Below are positions 1-6,510 of a stretch of 13,814 bases of DNA, in pieces. Within the stretch, counting starts at the first letter, position 1, and every line of letters begins with the position of its first letter. A program made the translations under genes and the position numbers. This DNA comes from Verrucomicrobiota bacterium. Lineage in GTDB: Bacteria > Verrucomicrobiota > Verrucomicrobiia > Limisphaerales > AV2. Under the pieces are notes generated by a model, which made no database searches, was not told the DNA's origin, and saw only the letters and a program-made list of their open reading frames with translations. The stretch covers positions 7,165 through 20,978 of the forward strand of contig QHPW01000318.1 in assembly GCA_003219675.1 (NCBI GenBank), read 5' to 3'.

Positions 1-1
1 C

Positions 2-2206
2 AAGAACCTCTTTGCGTACGGACCCAACGGCACCTACGAGTGGCGTTTTCTAACGGGCGATTACGTGCAGTCGTCGCCGGCCATCGCGCAAGACGGGACG
101 CTCTATTTCGGCTCGCGTGATCGGAAGATTTACGCGCTCAATTCCGACGGCACGGAGAAATGGGAATTTCTCACAGGATTCATAGTCACCGGTTCGCCCG
201 CAATTGGAGCGGATGGAACAATTTACATCGGATCGAATGACAAGAACCTTTATGCGCTCAGTCCGTCGGGCACTCAACAATGGGCCTTCGCCGCCGGAGG
301 AGATATCGCTGCATCGGCCGCGATCTCAACCAACGGCACAATTTACTTCACCGCCGCCGACCAAAAACTGTATGCCCTCAATCCGGATGGAACGAAGCAG
401 TGGGCCTTCGCCGCCGCCAGCGGAATGCTTTCCTCGCTCGCGATTGGAGCGGATGGAGTGATTTATTTCGGTTGCAACGACAAAAAGCTCTACGCGGTGA
501 ATCCGGACGGCACGCAACGCTGGACTTTCACCGCCGATGGGCCGGTGTGGTCGTCGCCGGTGATTGGCGCCGACGACACGATTTACTTTGGCAGCGACGG
601 CTTGTTCGATCCATCCATTGGCGTTTACCGCGGCCGATTTTACGCGATTAACCCGGATGGTTCCGAGAAGTGGGATTGGCCGACGGGTGCGCCCGTGCGC
701 AGTGCCGCCGCAGTGGCGGCAGACGGGACTGTCTGTTTCGGATCGGACGAAGGCAAATTTTACGCACTCAATCCGAATGGCACTGAGCGTTGGGAGGTTT
801 ACGCCGTGGATCAAATCGAATCGTCGCCGGCAATCCGCTTCGATGGCGTGGTATATTTTGCCACCTACGGTGGACACCTGTACGCCGTACAAGGCTCCAG
901 CCCGCTCGCGGACACTCGCTGGCCGATCTTTCAACACGACTTGACGCATTCGGGTAACGCAGGGATGGGCCGCCGTCCGGATGTCTGGTTCTATCCGTTT
1001 CAATCGAACGCATTTGACGATGAAGTGCGTGCCGTCGCCATGGTTGGTCCGGATATGTATGTTGGGGGCGATTTCCATATCGCGGGTGGCGTGCCAGCCA
1101 GCAACATCGCGCGCTGGGACGGTACTAATTGGTTGCCGGTGGTCGGGGGCGTGAACGGCTCGGTGTATTCAATAGCGGCGATTGGTTCAGATATTTACGC
1201 CGGTGGTTTCTTCACCCAAGCCGGCGGCACCAACGCGAACTTCGTTGCGCGCTGGGACGGCACAAATTGGTTTCCGCTCGGGTCCGGCAGCCGGGAATTC
1301 GTGTGGTCGCTCGCAGTTTTGAACAACGAATTGTATGCGCCAAGAAGCTTCCTCGACACGAATGGGATGACCATCAACGGGGTTTCCAAATGGAACGGCC
1401 AAACCTGGACGCCAGTGGGGGAAGATTTGGGCCATTTGCCTTTCGCGTTGGGGACGGACGGAGTGCGACTGTTTGCCGGTGGAGTCAACATGCGGCAAAA
1501 CAACCTGTTAGTCTGGGATGGCAACTCGTGGTCGCCGTTGGGTGGCGGCGTGTATGGCGAAATTCGGGCGATTACGACTGTCGGTACTGACATCTATGTT
1601 GGTGGCGATTTTCAGCGAGCCGGTGGCCTCAATGGCCTCCCGGTGAACAGCATCGCCAAATGGAACGGAACTTCTTGGTCTTCACTTGGCGGCGGCGTGG
1701 TCTATCGTGATATTCTCGACTCTTATGTCTTCGCTATTACCGCTGTGGGAACCGACATCTATGCGGGGGGCTATTTCCTGAGTGCTGGCGGTGTTCCGAC
1801 CACGTCGATCGCCCGCTGGGACGGCCAATCCTGGCATTCTGTTGGCGGCGGTGTGCAGTGGGACGCCTATGGCGGTGGTTCGATAAACGCCTTTGGCGTC
1901 ATTGGCGACCGGCTGTTTGGTGGCGGCGCATTTCTCGCTGCTGGCGGCAACCGCTCAATCCATTATTTCGGCCAATGGAACGGGACGAGTTGGTCGTCGC
2001 TTGGCAAGCCGCTGTCGTTTGTCAACGGCAAGTTTCAGTTCGCGTTGACTGACCAGATCGGACGAACCTACGGGGTTGAAGCCTCTTCAGACCTGGTCAA
2101 CTGGACACGCGTTACGACGTACACCAACATCGGAAGCGTCGTCCAATTCATCGACAATGCCAGCACCAACCTTTCACGACGTTTCTATCGCACGGTGACG
2201 CCATAA
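2..2206 (+). CDS. Large beta-propeller protein (PQQ-like blades plus GGxFxxAGG repeats), 5' truncated by window edge
   Basis: The reading frame is open to the left edge, so the N-terminus, including any signal peptide, lies outside. About the first 300 residues are seven blades of roughly 40 residues, each of the form SPAIGADGTIYFGS..KLYALNPDGT..W, the pattern of PQQ-like (pyrrolo-quinoline-quinone type) propellers; they end in WPIFQHDLTHSGN, a usual closing motif of such domains. Next come about six repeats of the form YVGGDFxxAGG..SIAKWNGTSWSSLGGGV, resembling kelch-type propellers. The last 60 residues (FALTDQIGRTYGVEASSDL..W to RRFYRTV) resemble a C-terminal domain that recurs in verrucomicrobial secreted proteins. 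No catalytic or cofactor residues can be assigned, and PQQ-like repeats often bind no PQQ. A secreted or surface-bound, structural or binding role is inference. The gene ends in TAA and is followed by mobile-element debris. Confidence 0.85.
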   Translation, partial: KNLFAYGPNGTYEWRFLTGDYVQSSPAIAQDGTLYFGSRDRKIYALNSDGTEKWEFLTGFIVTGSPAIGADGTIYIGSNDKNLYALSPSGTQQWAFAAGGDIAASAAISTNGTIYFTAADQKLYALNPDGTKQWAFAAASGMLSSLAIGADGVIYFGCNDKKLYAVNPDGTQRWTFTADGPVWSSPVIGADDTIYFGSDGLFDPSIGVYRGRFYAINPDGSEKWDWPTGAPVRSAAAVAADGTVCFGSDEGKFYALNPNGTERWEVYAVDQIESSPAIRFDGVVYFATYGGHLYAVQGSSPLADTRWPIFQHDLTHSGNAGMGRRPDVWFYPFQSNAFDDEVRAVAMVGPDMYVGGDFHIAGGVPASNIARWDGTNWLPVVGGVNGSVYSIAAIGSDIYAGGFFTQAGGTNANFVARWDGTNWFPLGSGSREFVWSLAVLNNELYAPRSFLDTNGMTINGVSKWNGQTWTPVGEDLGHLPFALGTDGVRLFAGGVNMRQNNLLVWDGNSWSPLGGGVYGEIRAITTVGTDIYVGGDFQRAGGLNGLPVNSIAKWNGTSWSSLGGGVVYRDILDSYVFAITAVGTDIYAGGYFLSAGGVPTTSIARWDGQSWHSVGGGVQWDAYGGGSINAFGVIGDRLFGGGAFLAAGGNRSIHYFGQWNGTSWSSLGKPLSFVNGKFQFALTDQIGRTYGVEASSDLVNWTRVTTYTNIGSVVQFIDNASTNLSRRFYRTVTP

Positions 2207-2357
2207 TCGGCACGGTGGAGCAGAAGTCGAATTGAGGAAGTTTGGCCCTTGTCCATTGGAAAGCGGCGTTGTTCAGGTCGTCTTCCTTAACTCGATGGCG
2301 ACTGCGCCACTGCTCAATGACACGCTGAAACGCGCCGTCGTAATCAGGCGTTTGCAT
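2148..2357 (-). pseudogene. Truncated start of an unknown small gene of the mobile element
   Basis: This frame starts at an ATG preceded by a good Shine-Dalgarno sequence (AGGAAGG, about six bases upstream). It overlaps the end of the preceding minus-strand gene by 14 bases, a sign of translational coupling. The start, MQTPDYDGAFQRVIEQWRSR followed by HRVKEDD, reads like a natural protein. After that the composition changes and the frame runs antisense into the 3' end of the beta-propeller gene before stopping, so the true C-terminus appears to be lost at a junction somewhere in 2207-2285. No family is recognised. I infer from context that it was an accessory gene of the mobilisable element whose relaxase remnant lies to the right. 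The alternative is a genuine short 69-aa protein. Confidence 0.4.
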
Positions 2358-2655
2358 GGCTGGCCTTCCTGTTGGCGATGGTTGCGGGCAACAGCAGCTC
2401 CTGGACTGAATCAATCTGTTCGTAGAATTCCCGTTGCCACATGACCAGCCGCTGCCGGTCCATGAGAGTGAAGTCCTGATGGTTGCGCGCCGCGGTGGGC
2501 GTGAGCTTGCTCCGCTGCAAACCTTCCACGAGCCATTTATACATCCTCGTTACTACGATCTCTTTCGCGCCCACGTCGCTCAAGAGTTTCTGCCGGAGTT
2601 TGGACTTGTCGAACAGCTCAAATCCTTCGCCGTGGACTTCGTTGCGGATGATGAG
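2344..2655 (-). pseudogene. 3' fragment of an unknown gene, cut by the IS21-family element
   Basis: About 100 codons remain of a minus-strand gene ending in TGA. The piece contains GAKEIVVTRMYKWLVEGLQR and ends ...ATIANRKASHANA. Amino-acid composition is protein-like, and the end overlaps the start of the next minus-strand gene by 14 bases with a Shine-Dalgarno sequence inside, which supports a real two-gene operon. The 5' side is lost where the plus-strand frame begins to match an IS21 transposase, near 2655; the boundary is by eye and may be off by 10 to 20 bases. Family not recognised. Its position beside a MobF relaxase remnant suggests a mobilisation or plasmid-type gene, but that is only context. 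Confidence 0.4.
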
Positions 2656-3114
2656 GAAATCTGGGCACGTTGGGACCAGCGCGAGGTGCGCCTGTTCAAC
2701 CAGCGCTGGGAACAGATTCAAATTCATCGCCGGCTGGAACCCGGACAGTTCTCTAGAGCTTTAGGCATTGGCGGAGGCCAGGGAACCCTCAAGGCCAACC
2801 TCGACTACTGGCTGCAACGCGCTTCAGCCATGGGAAGCGATTGCCGGCGCTGGGCGCACGGCTTGGTGGAAAAGCGCGGCATCGAAGCCCTGCGCTCCTT
2901 GATGGGCTTAGCGAGTCTGAGCCAGCGGCATTCCTTCCGCGCTATTAACCAGGCCTGCGCGCGCGCCGCAGCCAAAGCAGCCTGGCGACTGCGCGACGTG
3001 CGCGCCCTGCTCGACTCGTGCGAGGCCCAAACGCAGCTCGCCTTTGCTCAACAGCACCCACTCATTCGTCCCTTGAGTGAATACGGAGTTTTCATCAAGA
3101 GCCAATCCCTATGA
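2655..3114 (+). pseudogene. istA: IS21-family transposase IstA, C-terminal fragment
   Basis: From about EEIWARWDQREVRLFNQRW onward the protein matches the C-terminal part of IstA: the small beta-barrel after the catalytic domain, then a helical tail with VEKRGIEALRSLMGLASL and HPLIRPLSEYG. A full IstA is about 500 residues; here only about 150 remain. The helix-turn-helix and the DDE catalytic core are missing, so it cannot transpose DNA. The frame is open upstream to about 2434, but that part is antisense to another gene remnant and is not IstA-like. The stop overlaps the istB start in ATGA at 3111-3114, the normal arrangement in IS21 elements. The left end of the IS was removed together with the 5' part of istA. 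Confidence 0.8.
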
Positions 3115-3862
3115 ACAACACCCTCATCCAATCGGTCCGCAAGCTGCGCCTTTCGGGCTTATTAAGCAGCCTGGAACTTCGCTTGCAGGAAGCCCAGTCT
3201 CACCAATTGCCTCACGCTCAGTTTTTGGAGCTGGTCTTTCAAGACGAACTCAACGTGCGCGAGCAACGCCTGATCGAGCGGCGCCGAAAACTGGCCAGCT
3301 TCCGCGATACCAAACCCTCGAAGATTTTGATTGGGCTTTTAACACTTCGATCAAACGCCAGCAGTTTTATGATCTGGCCACCGCTCAGTTCATCCGCCAG
3401 CGGCGGGATGTTTTGCTCATCGGCCCGCCCGGATTGGGTAAGAGTCATCTGGCCCAAGCTATCGGCCAGCACGCCTTCAAAGCCGGCTTTCTGGTTTTGT
3501 ACCGCTCCATCTTCGACGCGGTGCGTGAACTTCAGGCCGAAGCTTCGCCCGCCGAGCTGAACCGCGCGCTGGCCCGCTATCTCAAGGCCGAGCTGCTCAT
3601 CATTGATGACATGGGCCTTAAGACGCTTCCACTCAAAGCCGGCGAGATTCTCTTGGAGATCATTCTGCGCCGTTACGAAAATCGCTCTACACTCATGACC
3701 TCTAATCGTCCCATCGAAGAATGGGGCAAGCTGCTCAACGATGCCTCCACTGCCACTGCCATTCTCGACCGCTTTCTCCACCACGCCGAAATCATTCAAA
3801 TGACGGGTCGGAGCTATCGCTTAAAGGATGGTGCAGCACGAAGAAAAGAAGACAAGAAGTGA
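3111..3862 (+). pseudogene. istB: IS21-family helper ATPase IstB, frameshifted
   Basis: IstB is the AAA+ ATPase that assists the IstA transposase by controlling target choice. The ATG at 3111 overlaps the istA stop and gives MNNTLIQSVRKLRLSGLL, a standard IstB start. Around codon 68 the frame breaks: FRDTK is followed by PSKIL in the starting frame, while the expected continuation TLEDFDWAFN lies in the -1 frame from 3314. One A missing from an A run at 3312-3314 explains this. After the shift the ATPase is well preserved: Walker A GPPGLGKS (3422-3445), Walker B LLIIDDMG (near 3595), TSNRP sensor-like motif and the C-terminal GRSYRLK. No canonical slippery heptamer is present, so mutation is likelier than programmed frameshifting. 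A sequencing error at the A run is possible. Confidence 0.85.
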
Positions 3863-4110
3863 GTGCTCCCCTTTGCCCAACGATTGAGTTTTCCGCTTTG
3901 GCCGTGGTTGCGAACTCATCCAAAAAAAGAAAATCCCGGCCCGAAAATCCGGACCGGGATTGGATGCGTTTCGCAATCCACGGACGCCTGGGCGCTCGAG
4001 TTGCGCTCCCGCAGAGCTCTATCCTCCCACGCGCAGGGCAACGGTAACCAAAGGAACTCAAAACGAAAACTTGAAAACCAAAACCTAAAACACTAGATCA
4101 AGCCCGTCTG
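3863..4110. other. Non-coding tail between istB and the IS right end
   Basis: About 250 bases without a credible gene. In most IS21 elements istB ends close to the right terminus, so this spacer is long. It contains a strong minus-strand terminator (3928-3960), a second hairpin at 3961-3980 (TGGATGCG/CGCAATCCA with one bulged base), a GC-rich imperfect hairpin around 3990-4011, and an A-rich, purine-biased plus strand at 4045-4100. On the minus strand this would read: U-rich leader, two hairpins, terminator. That layout is compatible with a small RNA, but no promoter is evident and no RNA family is recognised. Confidence 0.4.
3921..3960 (-). terminator. Strong intrinsic terminator, minus strand
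   Basis: Read on the minus strand, a 12-bp stem (one G-T pair) with loop GATTTT is followed directly by TTCTTTTTTT. It would stop minus-strand transcription before it runs antisense into istB. It may end a small RNA or simply shield the IS from outside transcription. Seen directly in sequence. Confidence 0.75.
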
Positions 4111-4158
4111 GGCGGTACATTTTGATTCGACCGCAGGCGGTACATTTTGATTCGACCG
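4111..4158. repeat. Two tandem 23-bp terminal repeats of the IS right end
   Basis: The 23-base unit starting GGCGGTACATTTTGATTCGA occurs at 4111-4133 and again at 4136-4158, identical and 25 bases apart. Such repeated transposase-binding sites just inside the terminus are characteristic of IS21-family ends. The presumed terminus is six bases further right at 4164. Confidence 0.8.
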
Positions 4159-4163
4159 GTGAC

Positions 4164-5168
4164 AAATTTGCGGCGTCCGGCAGGTTGTATCGCTCTTTTC
4201 TTGAGTTGGACCGAATGCGCGCTGTTGTCGTGTGCCGGATGAATGACCAACCAGACGAGCTGGCAAATGAGTACCTTCGTCTCGACGAACAAGGGCACTC
4301 CACGGTTGTCGTGTCGCAGACATGGACGGAGGTTCACCGAGTGAACGAACGGGTCCGCGCTGCGCTTAAGGAAGAGGGATTGCTCGGTGTAGAGGATCAT
4401 TCGATTGATGCGTTGGAGAAAGTTGATCTGACCGCGGCGGAAAAGCGCGATGCGCGTTCCTACGGTCCCGGTCGCGTGATCGTCTTCAATCAGCGAATTC
4501 AGAAGTTTGAGCCCGGAACCGTCGCGCAGTTCGTCGAGGTCCTCGATAAAGGGATATTGGCGGAAGTGCAGGACAACCTTGTCGTCATTCAGCATCGGAA
4601 CCTGGAGCGAATCAACGTCTGCCGCCCGCTGACGTTGCCGCTTGCGTCCGGCGACCGCCTGCAGCTCAAGGCCAATCGCAGGTTACAGGGCGGGTCCATC
4701 GTAACCAACGGCGAATTGGTGACAGTACGCCAGGTGCGGGGAGACGGAGCGATCGAACTCATTGACGGCCGTGTGTTGGATGCGGGTTACCGGGAGTTCG
4801 TGCCGGGATATGCGGTGACTTCCTACGGTTCGCAAGGCAGGACCGTCGATTACGTTCTGTTTTCCGATTCCACGATCAAGGCCGCAACCAACGACCAGCA
4901 GTGGTATGTGACGATTTCGCGTGGGCGGCGCGGCATCCGCATTTTCACGCCGGACAAAGAGCAGTTGCGCGAAAACGCCCTGCGTTCGGGCCAACGCCGG
5001 CTCGCGCTCGAACTCTCGCGGTTTGCCCGTCGGTCAATACGCTTTCGGTGGGCGGATTCACTGCTGCGCCGCTACGGAGAACGGATCACCACTATGATTC
5101 ATCGTGGTCGTCACTTCCACCAATTCAATCATGCCCTGGAGCGCCACTATGAACACAAAACCACCTGA
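4164..5168 (+). pseudogene. MobF-type conjugative relaxase/helicase, C-terminal fragment
   Basis: About 334 codons remain of a TraI/TrwC-like protein, which nicks and unwinds plasmid DNA for transfer; full proteins are roughly 900 residues or more. The fragment has the last part of the RecD-like superfamily 1 helicase domain: LRLDEQGHSTVVVSQTWTEV (motif IV region), LPLASGDRLQLKANRRL and TNGELVTV, then PGYAVTSYGSQGRTVDY (motif V) and WYVTISRGRRGIRIFT (motif VI), then a basic tail. The HUH relaxase domain with its catalytic tyrosines and the Walker A and B motifs are missing. The break coincides with the IS21 right end at 4164, so the IS inserted into the gene and the upstream half was later lost. 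Translation could restart at the in-frame ATG at 4215, but the product could not be an active helicase. Its 3' end overlaps the next gene by 20 bases. Confidence 0.8.
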
Positions 5169-5490
5169 ATGCTGGGCGCTGCAACCGCAGGCCCGCGGAC
5201 TGCGTGTGGAATTGACGCCGGACCATTCTTTTGTCGTGCCTTACGAACATTTCATTTACTCCGAATATCTCGACCGCGAGGGTGAGGAGGTTCTCAAGCT
5301 GGTTTTCGCGACGCACGAGATCGTCCTCAACGGCAAACTTCTTCGCCGGGTCGAGGCGGCGCTTCACAAAAGAGAATTGGCTTCAGTCGCTGCCGTTGCT
5401 GAGAAATTCCGCTCCGTACTCGAAGACACGCAGCCCTTCATACAGGAAATTGCGGTGATCTCACCAACGTCCGCAGAGGAGGTCAAATGA
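5149..5490 (+). CDS. Hypothetical 113-aa protein encoded behind the relaxase
   Basis: The ATG at 5149 lies 20 bases inside the end of the relaxase fragment, and the stop overlaps the next gene in ATGA, so the three genes form one translationally coupled operon. The protein, starting MNTKPPECWALQPQARGLRV, looks soluble, with no signal peptide or membrane segment. The first half reads as beta-rich (RGLRVELTPDHSFVVPYEHF, then VLKLVFATHEIVLNG), the second half as helical and charged (LLRRVEAALHKRE.. AVAEKFRSVLE). I do not recognise a family. Being coupled to the relaxase suggests a role in DNA processing or its control, which is inference. The start was chosen because it gives the compact coupled arrangement; the frame is open upstream to 5104. 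A weak GGAG lies before it. Confidence 0.7.
   Translation: MNTKPPECWALQPQARGLRVELTPDHSFVVPYEHFIYSEYLDREGEEVLKLVFATHEIVLNGKLLRRVEAALHKRELASVAAVAEKFRSVLEDTQPFIQEIAVISPTSAEEVK
5474..5483 (+). promoter_or_regulatory. Shine-Dalgarno sequence fixing the start of the HTH gene
   Basis: AGAGGAGGTC with core GGAGG at 5477-5481 lies 5 bases before ATG 5487 and 8 bases before ATG 5490. It is the clearest ribosome-binding site in this operon and favours these starts over the internal ATG at 5541 (MTTDERLKKL). Confidence 0.65.
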
Positions 5491-5912
5491 TGAGACCAGA
5501 ATGCGCCATAAAACGGCGTGGTGGACTTCCCGACAAGGATATGACGACAGACGAAAGACTGAAGAAATTGCTAAACGCCTCTCCAGAACAGTTGGGAACG
5601 ATCGACGAGGTGTTGGAACGGCGGAGCATAGACCCATTTCCCACGACGCAAGGCCCGTTGCTGATGGTAATGTCGGCGGCCGCCAGGTTTTTGGGTGTTA
5701 GCCGCGCGACCCTCTGGCGGATGATCAGAGCCGGGTCGCTGCAGAAAGTTGAAGTGCTGCCTGGTAGCTTTCGGCTCCGCCGCGCCGATCTTCAGGCAAT
5801 CGCTACGAGGCGAAAACCATGCCGCAGCGAAGCTGGCCAAGATTCTCATGCTGCATCACAGCAGCCTTACGAGAGTCCAGAGCGACGATACCAGCCCCTT
5901 GTGGAGGCATAA
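5487..5912 (+). CDS. Excisionase/MerR-like helix-turn-helix DNA-binding protein
   Basis: A 141-aa protein. Residues about 60-110 form a winged-helix DNA-binding domain of the excisionase/MerR type: MSAAARFLGVSRATLWRMIR is the helix-turn-helix and GSLQKVEVLPGSFRLRRADL the wing and following helix. Ahead of it is a helical stretch MTTDERLKKLLNASPEQLGT, and the C-terminal 30 residues are polar and probably disordered. Such proteins act as recombination directionality factors or as regulators of mobile elements. It overlaps the preceding gene in ATGA and is the last gene of the relaxase operon, so autoregulation of mobilisation genes or excision control are both plausible; no integrase is present nearby. 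The start follows a strong ribosome-binding site; MTTDERL at 5541 is the alternative. Confidence 0.8.
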   Translation: MMRPECAIKRRGGLPDKDMTTDERLKKLLNASPEQLGTIDEVLERRSIDPFPTTQGPLLMVMSAAARFLGVSRATLWRMIRAGSLQKVEVLPGSFRLRRADLQAIATRRKPCRSEAGQDSHAASQQPYESPERRYQPLVEA

Positions 5913-6292
5913 CCCGCGACGCGCTCGCCTGGGAAGGGCAAATTCATCGTCTCGACGCGGTGAGAACAGGCTCTGCGGTTGCCGGACAAAAAATCCGCAG
6001 TAGTCCCGACCCGGTCAGAACCACCAACAAATCCACCAACGGATGCATTGAAGCGGGCGCATCTTCCACCGCCCCCGGAGCGCCGGTCTCCGACGTCTCC
6101 GACCCAGCAGGCATTCAAAAGCATCCCGAAACGCGCCGGATCGTAGATCGGCGCTCCGCGGTGCCAGTCGAGTCCCTGACACGAGGTTTGGCTTGCGGTT
6201 GGTGGTTTTGTTGGTTTTTGTTCATGCTGTTTCGGGTCGTTCGCGAGGTTTCAGCGAAGCTGACGCAAAAAAGCATAAGTGCTAAAACATCA
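5913..6292. other. Gene-free stretch between the mobile element and tRNA-fMet
   Basis: About 380 bases. A plus-strand frame runs across it from 5819 into the tRNA, but it has irregular composition and ends in the translation of the tRNA itself, so it is not credible. I see no integrase fragment, no copy of the tRNA 3' end and no obvious promoter. It probably holds the degenerate right boundary of the mobile element. Confidence 0.5.
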
Positions 6293-6326
6293 ATAAAAAT
6301 GGGCCTCAGACGCGTGTCTGAGGCCC
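6293..6326 (-). terminator. Intrinsic terminator of the initiator tRNA gene
   Basis: A perfect 11-bp stem, GGGCCTCAGAC with its complement, loop GCGT (6301-6326), followed on the minus strand by CATTTTTATT. It begins seven bases after the CCA end of the tRNA gene. Confidence 0.85.
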
Positions 6327-6328
6327 GA

Positions 6329-6409
<81 letters not shown>

Positions 6410-6426
6410 ATCCAAGCTACGCCTGA

Positions 6427-6454
6427 ATAATCGACCTCCTGCGGCTTTGTGCAA
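6427..6454 (-). promoter_or_regulatory. Possible promoter of tRNA-fMet
   Basis: On the minus strand TTGCAC (6449-6454) and GATTAT (6427-6432) are 16 bases apart, placing a start site about ten bases before the mature tRNA 5' end. Both boxes match the consensus only partly, so the position is more persuasive than the sequence. Confidence 0.35.
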
Positions 6455-6510
6455 GTCCTTTTCTCACATTTCGGCGGTCAAAATCCGCAGGCACGCCGGA
6501 TTCCGCGGCG

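Larger units (their letters stand above)
2655..4164 (+). mobile_element. Degenerate IS21-family insertion sequence, left end missing
   Basis: The unit comprises the istA 3' fragment, frameshifted istB, an unusual 300-base non-coding tail and a right terminus. The right terminus has two tandem 23-bp repeats, typical of the multiple terminal repeats of IS21 elements, and ends with ..GGTGACA, so the inverted end reads TGTCACCGG; the TG..CA boundary fits IS21. Immediately beyond 4164 the sequence becomes relaxase coding sequence. No target duplication can be tested because the left end is deleted. The left boundary near 2655 is approximate. Confidence 0.75.

Noticed and set aside
326..1078. 250-codon minus-strand frame in the beta-propeller gene
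   Set aside because: Antisense shadow; its repeated peptides mirror the periodic propeller repeats on the other strand.
2207..2300. Left attachment site matching the tRNA-fMet 3' end
   Set aside because: No stretch resembling the tRNA 3' end was found at the left boundary of the element.
3308..3320. Programmed -1 frameshifting in istB
   Set aside because: No canonical X-XXY-YYZ slippery heptamer in the right frame; loss of one A from an A run is simpler, and IS21 istB is normally made without frameshifting.
3980..4050. tRNA-like sequence on the minus strand before a terminator (TAGAGCTCTGC, GGATTGCGAAACGCATCC)
   Set aside because: No consistent acceptor stem or T arm with a 7-base loop can be drawn; kept only as a structured region.
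3863..4163. Target-site duplication of the IS21 element
   Set aside because: The left terminus is deleted, so no duplication can be tested.
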